DNA of 64,000 nt, taken from NCBI RefSeq assembly GCF_042433955.1, contig NZ_JBHLUH010000059.1:31866-95865 (forward strand), in the 5' to 3' direction. Every line of letters starts with the position of its first letter. Within the stretch, counting starts at the first letter, position 1. Made by a program: the position numbers and the translations under genes. Shown here one piece after another: positions 52,907-61,070 of this stretch. Source of the stretch: Phytohabitans kaempferiae (GTDB lineage Bacteria > Actinomycetota > Actinomycetes > Mycobacteriales > Micromonosporaceae). The notes beneath the pieces were generated by a model that saw only the letters and a program-made list of their open reading frames with translations, was not told the origin of the DNA and ran no database searches.

Positions 52907-53088
52907 TCGACCTCTGCGGCCAACCGCCGTCCGCCGGCGCACACCAACTCACCTCGAAGGCAGGCCCAGACCGAAGGCACCCACAATCCGTTGGGCGCGT
53001 TAATGCGATAACCGAGGTCCAGGTACCTCTCATGACCCACCTGGCAGCGGCCGCCGCGGGTCTTCCCTAGGCCGCTCAGCGCAGGCAG

Positions 53089-53220
53089 ATGCGGGTCACC
53101 ACCAGCGCGGCCAACTACTACCGTGTCACCGTCCAGAGCCCGACTGCCGGCACACCGGCGCCGGTGGGCTCGGCGGTGAACGTCATCATTGGCAAACCCA
53201 AGCCGATCGGCGGTTTCTGA
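53089..53220 (+). pseudogene. PASTA-like domain fragment
   Basis: A 43-residue frame ending at 53220 reads VTTSAANYYRVTVQSPTAG, TPAPVGSAVNVIIGKPKP, close to the SP.AGT.V..GS.V.V.VG pattern of PASTA domains. No complete gene surrounds it. Either a short secreted-domain remnant or the end of a decayed gene. Confidence 0.4.
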
Positions 53221-53295
53221 GTAGGAACGGTGGATGAGCCGGAGGCAGGCCCGCCTCCGGCTCACATCCGGGGTACGCGGGTCGGAGAAAGCTCC

Positions 53296-53604
53296 CTAAC
53301 TGGCGTCGGGGCGGGGCTCGATGCCGAGGTGGGCGCACGCGTCGCGGTACATGCGGGCGGCCTCGCCGCGCACCTGCCGGCGCTCGGTCAGGCGCGTGCT
53401 GAACGGGACCCGCACCTGCACCGCCGAGCCGTCTACAGTGGCCAGAAAGTCCATGCCGTCGGCGTCCATGCCGGACATGGCGGCCGAGGTGGCGTCCGGC
53501 TGCCCGCCCAGGCCCCGCACGATCACGCGGCAGTCGTCTGCGTGGTCGCCATTCATGTGTCGCATGATCGCCTCGACCACGTCGGGCGTGAACGGCGCCG
53601 TCAC
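53296..53604 (-). CDS. DUF2470 heme-utilisation-associated protein
   Basis: 102 residues from a GTG overlapping the heme oxygenase stop (GTGA). It has the DUF2470 pattern VVEAIMRHMNGDHADDC and SGMDADGMDFLATVDG. This domain is common at the C-terminus of heme-degrading and FMN-binding proteins. Translational coupling to the heme oxygenase gene supports a role in heme iron use. Confidence 0.85.
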   Translation of the reverse strand: MTAPFTPDVVEAIMRHMNGDHADDCRVIVRGLGGQPDATSAAMSGMDADGMDFLATVDGSAVQVRVPFSTRLTERRQVRGEAARMYRDACAHLGIEPRPDAS

Positions 53605-54227
53605 GCGACCACCTTACCGAGGTCGTCGAGCATGGCGGTGTTGAGCTGGTACGCACGCGACACCTCGTCGAGGAACCGGTCCTGCTCGACGGCGTCCCAC
53701 GGCGCCGAGTCGAGCAGTTGCCGATAGCGCTGCTTGAAGGCGCGCGGCTCCACGCCGGGAAACTCGTAGAAGCGCGTGCCGGGGCCGTCGAGCCCGTACT
53801 CGCGCTGGATGGCCCGCCGCATGACCTGCCCGCCGGAGAGGTCGCCGAGATAGCGCGTGTAGTGGTGCGCCACGAATCCGGCCGGCCAGGTGAACGCGAC
53901 CTCGCGGAGCCGGGCGCGGTATTCGGAGGTGGGGCCGCTGGCGGCCACCTGCGCCGGCCAGTCGGGGCCGAGGAGGTGTGCGAGGTCGGCCACGAGAGCG
54001 GGGAGGCGGGCCAGCTCGTCGAAGACGAACGCGCCGGCGACCGGGTCGTCGCGCATCTCGTCGGCGGCTTCCTCGAGCGTCTCGTACACGAAGAAGAGCT
54101 GCGCGGTGAGCGCCGTGTATCCGGAGCGGTCGAGCCCTCCGCTCAGCAGCGCGTCGAAGTAGGCCATCCCCTGTGCCGCGGCGTGGTCCGAGCGGGTGAG
54201 CTCCCGTACCTTCAGCGCGAACCCCAT
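53601..54227 (-). CDS. Biliverdin-producing heme oxygenase
   Basis: The ATG at 54227 follows AAGGGG. 208 residues with the heme oxygenase order: proximal heme-ligand histidine H15 in RSDHAAAQG, YTALTAQLFFVYETLE, then HHYTRYLGDLSGGQVMRRA with the flexible glycine-rich distal helix. It opens heme to biliverdin, CO and free iron. A DtxR/IdeR-like iron box sits about 30 bp upstream, so expression should rise when iron is scarce. It forms an operon with a DUF2470 gene. Confidence 0.92.
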   Translation of the reverse strand: MGFALKVRELTRSDHAAAQGMAYFDALLSGGLDRSGYTALTAQLFFVYETLEEAADEMRDDPVAGAFVFDELARLPALVADLAHLLGPDWPAQVAASGPTSEYRARLREVAFTWPAGFVAHHYTRYLGDLSGGQVMRRAIQREYGLDGPGTRFYEFPGVEPRAFKQRYRQLLDSAPWDAVEQDRFLDEVSRAYQLNTAMLDDLGKVVA

Positions 54228-54253
54228 GGACGTCACCCCTTCAGCCGACAAGA

Positions 54254-54272
54254 ACTTAGGTTAGCCTAAGCT
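54254..54272. promoter_or_regulatory. Iron box (DtxR/IdeR-like)
   Basis: Contains TTAGGTTAGCCTAA, an inverted repeat TTAGG-N4-CCTAA close to the actinobacterial iron-box consensus TTAGGTTAGGCTAACCTAA. It lies just upstream of the heme oxygenase start. Confidence 0.8.
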
Positions 54273-54431
54273 CCGCCGGTTTGCTTGGTGATCATCTGAA
54301 CGGATGATCCGTAAGGTACCGCACACAGCGGTCTGAGCCGCCCCGAAAAAAATCTTGGTCGGTGTTGTCGAACCGCCGCCGCCACGTTCGACGCGTTGTC
54401 AGATGGAATCCTGACGACAAGGAGCGGAACG

Positions 54432-55031
54432 ATGAGCAAGGTCACGGCGGGCGCGACGATGTCCCTCGACGGCTTCATCGCCGACGCCAACCACGGTGGC
54501 TTCGAGCAGCTGTTCGCCTGGTACGGCGCTGGCGACACCGAGCTTCCCAGCGGGCTGCCGGACATGCCGTTCAAGGTCTCGGCCGCAAGTGCGGAGCACA
54601 TCCGCCAGACCAAGGAGCGGCTCGGGGTGCTCGTGGTCGGCCGGCGGCTCTACGACATGACCAACGCCTGGGGCGGGCGCCACCCCATGGACAAGACCAC
54701 TGTGGTGCTGACCCACCAGCGCCCCGACGACCGGCCGGAAGACGACGACAACTTCGTCTTCGTCACCACCGGTATCGAGGACGCGGTGGCGAAGGCCAAG
54801 GAGATCGCCGGCGACAAGGACGTCGGCGTCAACGGTGGCGAGATCGCCCGCCAGTGCTTCGACGCCGGGCTGCTCGACGAGGTGCACGTCGACCTCGTGC
54901 CGGTCTTCCTCGGCTCGGGCATCCCGCTGCTGGGGCAGATCAGGGACGCCCCCGCGATGCTGGAGGGGCCGATCTCGGTGACCCAGGGGACCGGCGTCAC
55001 GCACCTGAGCTATCGAGTGGTGCGGAAGTAG
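54432..55031 (+). CDS. Dihydrofolate reductase-family (RibD C-terminal-like) protein
   Basis: The ATG at 54432 follows AAGGAGCGGAACG. 199 residues with SLDGFIADANHGGFEQLF, GVLVVGRRLYDMT, VNGGEIARQCFDAGLLDEVH and LVPVFLGSGIPLLG, the pattern of the RibD C-terminal/DHFR-fold reductases widespread in actinobacteria. They bind NADPH; substrates are mostly unknown. Its 3' end overlaps the convergent GNAT gene by 35 bp. Confidence 0.9.
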   Translation: MSKVTAGATMSLDGFIADANHGGFEQLFAWYGAGDTELPSGLPDMPFKVSAASAEHIRQTKERLGVLVVGRRLYDMTNAWGGRHPMDKTTVVLTHQRPDDRPEDDDNFVFVTTGIEDAVAKAKEIAGDKDVGVNGGEIARQCFDAGLLDEVHVDLVPVFLGSGIPLLGQIRDAPAMLEGPISVTQGTGVTHLSYRVVRK

Positions 55032-55530
55032 GCGCGCCGGTCAGGTCGCGCTGCATCAGCAGTGTGTCGACCCAGCGACCGTGCTTGTTTCCGACGCCGG
55101 CCAGCCGGCCGGCGTCGGAGAAGCCCAGCCGGCGGTGCAGCGCCGCGGAGGCGTCACTGCCCGTGTCCGCGATCACCGCGACGACCTGGCGTACGCCTGC
55201 CGCCACGCACGCGTCGAGCAGCGCGTCGAGCAGGGCGGCCCCCAACCCCTTGCCGGTGTACCCGGGCGCGAGGTAGATCGTGTCCTCGACGGTGTGCAGG
55301 TACGCGGGCTTGGGGCGCCACGGTCCGGCGTACGCGAAGCCGACCGGGCCGCCGCCCTCGTCCGCGACCAGAAACGGCAGCCCGCGCGCGGTGAGATCGG
55401 CCAGCTTGGCCCGCCACTGGTCCACGGTCAGCGGTGTGGTGTCGAAGGTGGCGACCGTGTGCTCGACGTAATGCCCGTAGATCCCAGCGACCGTGTCGAG
55501 ATCGGCGGGCGTCGCGGAACGAATGTTCAT
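54997..55530 (-). CDS. GNAT N-acetyltransferase, phosphinothricin-acetyltransferase group
   Basis: 177 residues from ATG 55530. The pattern is that of PAT/MnaT-type GNATs: RSATPADLDTVAGIYGHYVE, TFDTTPLTVDQWRAKL, the acetyl-CoA loop APGYTGKGLGAALLDALL and ALHRRLGFSDAGRLAGVGNK. Such enzymes acetylate phosphinothricin, methionine sulfone or sulfoximine, or related amines. There is no clear ribosome-binding site. Its stop lies within the 3' end of the convergent DHFR-family gene. Confidence 0.88.
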   Translation of the reverse strand: MNIRSATPADLDTVAGIYGHYVEHTVATFDTTPLTVDQWRAKLADLTARGLPFLVADEGGGPVGFAYAGPWRPKPAYLHTVEDTIYLAPGYTGKGLGAALLDALLDACVAAGVRQVVAVIADTGSDASAALHRRLGFSDAGRLAGVGNKHGRWVDTLLMQRDLTGAPTSAPLDSSGA

Positions 55531-55560
55531 AAGCAGATATTGCCGGGGGAGACTGGGGGC

Positions 55561-56763
55561 ATGGCCTTCGACGTGAGTGTGGTCCGCGCCACCTACCCCG
55601 CCCTTTCCGACGGATACGCCTACCTCGACGGTGCCGCCGGCACACAGGTGCCCGAGGCGGTGATCGAGGCCATCGCCGGCGCGTACCGGCGGGGGATCGG
55701 CAACGTCGGCGGCGCCTTCCCCGCCAGCCACCGTTCGGACGGGATCGTCGCCGAGTGCCGGGCCGCGGTCGCCGACCTGGTCGGCGGGCGGCCGGAGGGC
55801 GTGATCCTCGGTCCGAACATGACCACGCTGACCTACCGGCTGGCGTACTCGCTGGCCAAGGAGTGGCGCGAGGGCGACGAGGTGGTGCTCTCCCGGCTCG
55901 ACCACGACGCCAACGTGCGCCCCTGGGTCCAGGTCGCGGCCCGAGTCGGCGCGACGGTGCGCTGGGCCGAGGTCGACGTGGTGACCGGCGAGCTGGGCGT
56001 GGAGCAGTACGACGCGCTGATCGGCCCGCGCACGCGGCTGGTGGCGGTCACCGCGGCCAGCAACGTGCTGGGCACGCGCCCGGACGTGGCGGCGATCACC
56101 GCGAAGGCGCACGCCGCCGGCGCGGTCACCTACGTCGACGGCGTGCACGCCAGCGCGCACGGGCCCACCGACGCCGCCGCGCTCGGCGCCGACTTCTACG
56201 CCACCAGCGCGTACAAGTGGTCCGGCCCGCACATCGGCGCGGTGGTCGCCGACCCGGCCCGGCTCGACGCGCTGCTGCCGGACAAGCTCGCCTCCTCCGG
56301 TGACGAGGTGCCGGAGCGCTTCGAGACCGGCACCTCGCCCTTCGCCGACTTCGCCGGTGTGGTGGCGGCCGTCGACCACCTGGCCGGGCTCGACCCGACC
56401 GCCACCGGCACACGGCGGGAGCGCCTGCTCGCCTCGCTCGGCGCGGCCGAGGCGTACGAGCTGGAGCTCTTCGCCGTACTGCGGAAAGGGCTGGAGGCGA
56501 TGCCGCACGTGACCGCCTACGGCCGGGCGCCGCGGCGCACCGCGACGGCGTACTTCACCGTCGCGGGGCGCACACCGCAGGAGGTCGCCACGCACCTCGC
56601 CGGGCGGCGGGTGAACGTGTGGGACGGGCACAACTACGCCTGGGAGGTCACCGCGGCGCTCGGCATCCGCGACGCGGGCAGCGCGGTGCGGGCCGGGCTG
56701 GTCCACTACAACGACCGTTCCGACGTCGACCGCCTGCTGGAGGGCGTGGCCGAGCTGGGCTAG
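55561..56763 (+). CDS. Class V aminotransferase, cysteine desulfurase-like
   Basis: 400 residues from ATG 55561. Fold-type I PLP enzyme with AYLDGAAGTQVPEAVIEA at the N-terminus, TYVDGVHASAHG with the PLP-contacting Asp and His, and Schiff-base lysine in TSAYKWSGPHIG (K220). The C-terminal small domain has FETGTSPFADFAG. These proteins are often annotated as cysteine desulfurase-like SufS/VC1184-type. No Fe-S assembly partners are adjacent. Its stop overlaps the metE stop by 4 bp on the opposite strand. Confidence 0.88.
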   Translation: MAFDVSVVRATYPALSDGYAYLDGAAGTQVPEAVIEAIAGAYRRGIGNVGGAFPASHRSDGIVAECRAAVADLVGGRPEGVILGPNMTTLTYRLAYSLAKEWREGDEVVLSRLDHDANVRPWVQVAARVGATVRWAEVDVVTGELGVEQYDALIGPRTRLVAVTAASNVLGTRPDVAAITAKAHAAGAVTYVDGVHASAHGPTDAAALGADFYATSAYKWSGPHIGAVVADPARLDALLPDKLASSGDEVPERFETGTSPFADFAGVVAAVDHLAGLDPTATGTRRERLLASLGAAEAYELELFAVLRKGLEAMPHVTAYGRAPRRTATAYFTVAGRTPQEVATHLAGRRVNVWDGHNYAWEVTAALGIRDAGSAVRAGLVHYNDRSDVDRLLEGVAELG

Positions 56764-58907
56764 GGCCGGCGTTCCCGCGCGGCGGCCACCAGGTTGGCCA
56801 GGGCCGCCTCCACCTGCGGATACGTGCGGGTCTTCAGGCCGCAGTCGGGGTTGACCCACACGCGTTCCACAGGCACCACCTTGAGTACGGCGTCGAGCAG
56901 GTCACCGACCTCCTCGGCGCCGGGCACTCGGGGCGAGTGGATGTCGTACACGCCAGGGCCGAGCCCGCGGCCGAAGCCGTCCAGCTCGCGGAGGATGCGC
57001 CCGCCCGATCGGGCCGACTCGATCGTGGTCACGTCGGCGTCAAGCCCGTCGATCGCGGTGATCACCTCGCTGGCGTTGGAGTAGCACAGGTGAGTGTGGA
57101 TCTGCGTGTGGTCGCCCGCGCTGGAGGTGGCGTGCCGGTACGCCGCGACCGCCCACTGTAGATACTCGTCCTGCCGCTCGCGGCGCAGCGGCAGCAGCTC
57201 GCGCAGCGCCGGCTCGTCCACCTGGATGATCGACGTACCGGCGGCCGCCAGGTCGCGCACCTCCTCGCGGACCGCGTCGGCGACCTGGCCCACCACCTCG
57301 CGCAGCGGGATGTCCCGGCGCGTGAACGACCACGCCACGATCGTCACCGGCCCGGTGAGCATGCCCTTGACCGGCCGGTCGGTGAGCGACTGGGCGTACC
57401 GGGTCCAGCGCACCGTGATCGGGGCCGGGCGGCCGACGTCGCCGTGGATGATCGGCGGGCGGGTACACCGGGAGCCGTACGACTGCACCCAGCCGTGTCG
57501 CGTGGTGGCGAAGCCGTCGAGGTGCTCGGCGAAGTACTGCACCATGTCGTTGCGTTCCGGCTCGCCGTGTACGAGCACGTCGATGCCGAGCCGTTCCTGG
57601 AGCCGGATCACCCGCTCGATCTCCGCCTCGATCAGCCGCTCGTACGCCGGTTCGTCCAGCGTGCCGGCGGCCAGCGCGGCCCGGGCGGCGCGCAGCTCCC
57701 CGGTCTGCGGAAACGAGCCGATCGTGGTCACCGGCAGCTCCGGCAGTCCAAGGTGGACGGCCTGGGAGGCGGCCCGCTCCGGGTACGGCGCCCGGCTGTC
57801 CGAAGTGGACTCCGTCGCGGCGGCCACGTCTTCGGAGACCGGCGCGCGGCCGCGATCGCCCCGGGCCAGCCGGTCGGCGAGCGCCACCACCTCGGCCACC
57901 TTCTGGTCGGCGAAGGCGAGCCGCGCACGCAGCGCCGGGTCGAGGTCGGTCTCCGCGTCGAGGTCGTACGGCACGTGCAGCAGCGAGCAGGAGGTGCTCA
58001 CCACCACATCGGGGTAGCGGCGGAGCTCGTGCAGCGCGGCCTCCTGGTCGGTGCGCCACACGTCCCGCCCGGAGACGACGCCGGCCACCAGCGTCTTGCC
58101 GCGCAGCGCCGCCGGGTCGACCGGCCCGCCGCGAACCAGGTCGACGCCGATCGCCTCGACGCCGGTGGCGGCGAGGGCCGGGAGCGCGTCGCCCAGCTCG
58201 CCGAAGTACGAGGCCACGAGCAGCTTCGGCCGGTCGGAGAGCGCGCCCAGCCGGTCGTACGCCCGCCGCGCCTCGGCCACGCCCGCGCCGGTGGCCAGCG
58301 CCGGCTCGTCGAGCTGGACCCACTCCACGCCCTCGGCGCGCAGCGCGGCGAGCAGGTCGGCGTACGCGGCCAGCGCGTCGTCGAGCCGGTGCAGCGGGGA
58401 AGGGCCGCCCGGAGAGGGCTCGGACAGGAGCAGGAACGTCACCGGACCCACCACCACCGGCCTGGTGGCGTAGCCGAGCGCCCGCGCCTCGCGTACCTCC
58501 CGGATGGGCTTGTCGCCGGCGAGCCGCAGCGGCGTATCGGCGCCGATCTCCGGTACCAGGTAGTGGTAGTTGGTGTCGAACCACTTGGTCATCCGCAGCG
58601 GTGGGAGCCCGTCGGCGCCCCGGGCCATCGCCGTGTACGGGTCGGCGGCCGCCCGGTAGCGCTCCGGCACCGCGTCCAGCAGCACGGCGGTGTCGAGCAC
58701 CTGGTCGTACTCGGAAAAGGTGTTGGAGGGCAGCGAGCCCAGCCCGAGCGCGGCGAGCCGGCGCCAGGTGGCGGCGCGCAGGTCGGCGCCGACCTGGTCG
58801 AGTTCGGCGCGGCCGAGCCGCCCGTCCCAGTACGCCTCCAGCGCCCGCTTCAGCTCGCGGCGCGGCCCGATCCGTGGATACCCGAGGATTGTCGAATGCG
58901 TCAGCAC
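56760..58907 (-). CDS. metE: Cobalamin-independent methionine synthase
   Basis: 715 residues, slightly shorter than E. coli MetE. It has the duplicated barrel layout: N-terminal LGYPRIGPRRELKRALEAYW, a middle TIGSFPQTGELRAAR, and a C-terminal catalytic half with IIQVDEPALRE, HTHLCYSN (zinc-binding His and Cys), DVTTIESARSG (zinc Glu) and NPDCGLKTRTY (zinc Cys). It transfers the methyl group of 5-methyltetrahydropteroyltri-glutamate to homocysteine. A LysR regulator is divergent 80 bp away, an arrangement like metR-metE. There is too little room for a B12 riboswitch in that gap. Confidence 0.96.
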   Translation of the reverse strand: MLTHSTILGYPRIGPRRELKRALEAYWDGRLGRAELDQVGADLRAATWRRLAALGLGSLPSNTFSEYDQVLDTAVLLDAVPERYRAAADPYTAMARGADGLPPLRMTKWFDTNYHYLVPEIGADTPLRLAGDKPIREVREARALGYATRPVVVGPVTFLLLSEPSPGGPSPLHRLDDALAAYADLLAALRAEGVEWVQLDEPALATGAGVAEARRAYDRLGALSDRPKLLVASYFGELGDALPALAATGVEAIGVDLVRGGPVDPAALRGKTLVAGVVSGRDVWRTDQEAALHELRRYPDVVVSTSCSLLHVPYDLDAETDLDPALRARLAFADQKVAEVVALADRLARGDRGRAPVSEDVAAATESTSDSRAPYPERAASQAVHLGLPELPVTTIGSFPQTGELRAARAALAAGTLDEPAYERLIEAEIERVIRLQERLGIDVLVHGEPERNDMVQYFAEHLDGFATTRHGWVQSYGSRCTRPPIIHGDVGRPAPITVRWTRYAQSLTDRPVKGMLTGPVTIVAWSFTRRDIPLREVVGQVADAVREEVRDLAAAGTSIIQVDEPALRELLPLRRERQDEYLQWAVAAYRHATSSAGDHTQIHTHLCYSNASEVITAIDGLDADVTTIESARSGGRILRELDGFGRGLGPGVYDIHSPRVPGAEEVGDLLDAVLKVVPVERVWVNPDCGLKTRTYPQVEAALANLVAAARERRP

Positions 58908-58987
58908 GTAGCGGATCGTGCCCGTGGCGCGGGGTCCGCGGGCGGTCTATAGCCGCTGCTTATCGATCTTCTGGCCATACTGGGAGT

Positions 58988-59869
58988 GTGGATCCGGGGC
59001 CGCCGCAACGTGAGGTCGCCTGCTTCGTGCGGGTGGCCGAGCACCTGAGCTTCTCCCGGGCCGCGGCGGCGCTGGGCATGACCCAGCCGGCGGTCAGCCA
59101 GGCGGTCGCCCGCCTGGAGCGTTCGCTCGGTGTCCGCCTCTTCGACCGCACCAGCCGCGAGGTGGCGCTCTCCGACGCGGGCAAGGTGCTGCTGCCGTAC
59201 GCGGAGGCGATGCTGGAGCACGCCGCCGCCTTCTCCGCCGAGGCGGCCCGGCTGGCCGAGCCGGCCGGGCGTCCCATCAGGCTGGCTTATTGCCCGCTCG
59301 TCGGCGCGCTCGCAGCCCGTGTCGTGCGCCGCCTCGCCGACCGCTCGCCCTCGATCGACGTGGAGCTGCGCCGGGCCGGCTGGGGCGCGGCGACCGCCGA
59401 TCTCTCGCGGGGCGGGGCGGCCGCGGCGTTCATGAGCACGCCGTTTCCGGCCGGTGTGGCGATGACCGCGCGCTTCCACGTACCCCTGACGCATGTGGCC
59501 GTGCCGGCGCGGAGCCGGCTGGCGACCGCGACCCGGCTCGCGCTGGAGCAGTTGCCCGCGGTGCTCCTGCCGCGCGTACGGCCGCCGGGCAGCGTGTGGC
59601 ACGCGCTCGCGCCGCGCCTGCGGTCGCCCGCCGTCGTGGGCGATCTCGACGACCTTCCGGCGGCGCTCGACCTGGTCGCCGCCGGACGCGGGCTGCTGGC
59701 CGCGCCACACCTGCTCGTGGAGACGGTACGCCGGCCGGACATCCGTTTCGTCCCGATCGACGCCGGGGACCTCCGGATGACGTACGGCCTGGTATGGGCG
59801 CCGGACCGGGCGTCGGCCGAGCTGATGGCGCTGGTGCAGGCGGCTCGCCAGATCCTCCGTGTGCCCTAG
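58988..59869 (+). CDS. LysR-family transcriptional regulator
   Basis: 293 residues from a GTG at 58988, probably leaderless or with a very short leader because GGGAG abuts the start. The N-terminal winged helix reads FVRVAEHLSFSRAAAALGMT, QPAVSQAVARLERSLGVRLF. The effector domain starts IRLAYCPLVGALAARVVRRL. Its divergent position next to metE suggests that it controls methionine synthesis, as MetR does, but no homocysteine-specific feature can be read. Its 3' end overlaps the convergent isomerase gene by 4 bp. Confidence 0.92.
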   Translation: MDPGPPQREVACFVRVAEHLSFSRAAAALGMTQPAVSQAVARLERSLGVRLFDRTSREVALSDAGKVLLPYAEAMLEHAAAFSAEAARLAEPAGRPIRLAYCPLVGALAARVVRRLADRSPSIDVELRRAGWGAATADLSRGGAAAAFMSTPFPAGVAMTARFHVPLTHVAVPARSRLATATRLALEQLPAVLLPRVRPPGSVWHALAPRLRSPAVVGDLDDLPAALDLVAAGRGLLAAPHLLVETVRRPDIRFVPIDAGDLRMTYGLVWAPDRASAELMALVQAARQILRVP

Positions 59870-60858
59870 CTGGCGGGCTTGCAGCGGACGGCCTGGACCG
59901 CTCCGCGGAGCGCGCACCTACCGGCGCCGTGCGGGATCACGGCCGTGTCACCGGCGCGGACCGCGCGTGACCCCTCGTGCTCCGACTGGAGCGTGCCCTC
60001 GCCGGAGGTGACCACGACGACCGAGAACGCCGGTTCGAGCGCGCTCACCGGATCCGGGCAGAGCCGCTCGGCGGCGAAGAACTCGTCGGCGCGTTCCGGA
60101 AAGAGCCGCCGCACGCCGGGCCGGTCGGTGGAGCGTTCGCCGCGCAGCCCGGCGAGGCGGTCGGGCGTCCACGCCTGGCGGTCGACGCAGGCGAGCGCGA
60201 CGTCGTAGCCGAGGCCGAGGTGGCCGCCGGTGGAGTAGCCCTCCCGTTCGAGCAGCACCGTCAGGTCGGTCGGCTCCTGCACCTCGACCAGGAAGACGCC
60301 GGAGCCGATCGCGTGCGGTACGCCGGCCGGGCAGACCACCGCGTCGCCGGCGCGTACCGGCACCTGGTTGGTCGCCGCCAGCATCTCGTCGATCCGCTGC
60401 TCCGCGACCCAGCCGGCCAGCTCATCCGGCCCGACGTCGCGGGCGAACCCGAGGTGTACGACCGCGTCCGGCTCGGCGTGGACGATGACCCACGCCTCGG
60501 TCTTGCCGTACGGCGAGGCGAGGTGCGCGTTGGCGAAGCGGCGGCCGGGATGTACGTGCAGCGGCAGCCGCTGGCCGGCGTCGAGCAGCTTGACCAGGAT
60601 CGTGGCGTCGGCGCCGTGGCGGGCCACGTGCTCCGGGCCGAGCCACCACTCCGGCAGCTCGGCGATCGCGTCGGCGAGCATCTGCCCGCCCGGCAGCCGG
60701 GTCATGCCGAGCGGCGCCTGCTGGTGGCGGCTGGTGGTGGAGGCGACCCAGTCCTCGGGATAGTACGGGTCGTCGGGCGTGGCGATGCCCCGGAAGCGGT
60801 GGATCCGTCCGGCGCCCCGGTAGTACGAGCGGGGCGTGTTCGCGGGTAGCAGCTCCAT
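59866..60858 (-). CDS. Class I mannose-6-phosphate isomerase
   Basis: 330 residues from ATG 60858. It has the cupin zinc site LPLHVHPGRRFANAHLASP with H-x-H, then GKTEAWVI providing the Glu ligand, and VVCPAGVPHAIGSGVFLVEV with the third His. It interconverts mannose 6-phosphate and fructose 6-phosphate, supplying mannose for glycoconjugates or using mannose as carbon source. Divergent from the GH74 gene. Confidence 0.9.
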   Translation of the reverse strand: MELLPANTPRSYYRGAGRIHRFRGIATPDDPYYPEDWVASTTSRHQQAPLGMTRLPGGQMLADAIAELPEWWLGPEHVARHGADATILVKLLDAGQRLPLHVHPGRRFANAHLASPYGKTEAWVIVHAEPDAVVHLGFARDVGPDELAGWVAEQRIDEMLAATNQVPVRAGDAVVCPAGVPHAIGSGVFLVEVQEPTDLTVLLEREGYSTGGHLGLGYDVALACVDRQAWTPDRLAGLRGERSTDRPGVRRLFPERADEFFAAERLCPDPVSALEPAFSVVVVTSGEGTLQSEHEGSRAVRAGDTAVIPHGAGRCALRGAVQAVRCKPAS

Positions 60859-60904
60859 GCGCCGTTCCTCGCCTCCCAGCTACCTTAGTTGGCACGTTAA
60901 ACTA

Positions 60905-60933
60905 TTGACAGCCATCTGTCGCTTGTGTGAATC
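60905..60933 (+). promoter_or_regulatory. Possible sigma-70-type promoter of the GH74 gene
   Basis: TTGACA at 60905-60910, a 17-bp spacer and TGAATC at 60928-60933. The -35 is perfect and the -10 weak. Confidence 0.4.
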
Positions 60934-61041
60934 TCTGCGACGAGCCGGCGGAAGCCTGGGCAGCTTCCTTCCTGACCGTCGCACGCACCTTTCTCCGCAT
61001 CTTCCCGCGGACCCCGGCGTGCGGGTGTCGCTTGTCCAGGA

Positions 61042-61049
61042 AAGCGCTT
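61042..61049. promoter_or_regulatory. AAGCGCTT palindrome, possible LacI-type operator
   Basis: The site GGAAAGCGCTTGC lies 22 bp before the GH74 start. AAGCGCTT-centred palindromes are bound by LacI-family regulators of plant polysaccharide genes in actinobacteria. Single site, inference. Confidence 0.45.
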
Positions 61050-61070
61050 GCTTCAGTCTAGGAGCTGTAC

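Noticed and set aside
54997..56859. Minus-strand frame of 620 codons ending in the GNAT gene
   Set aside because: The upstream part is antisense of the aminotransferase gene; the GNAT protein starts at 55530.
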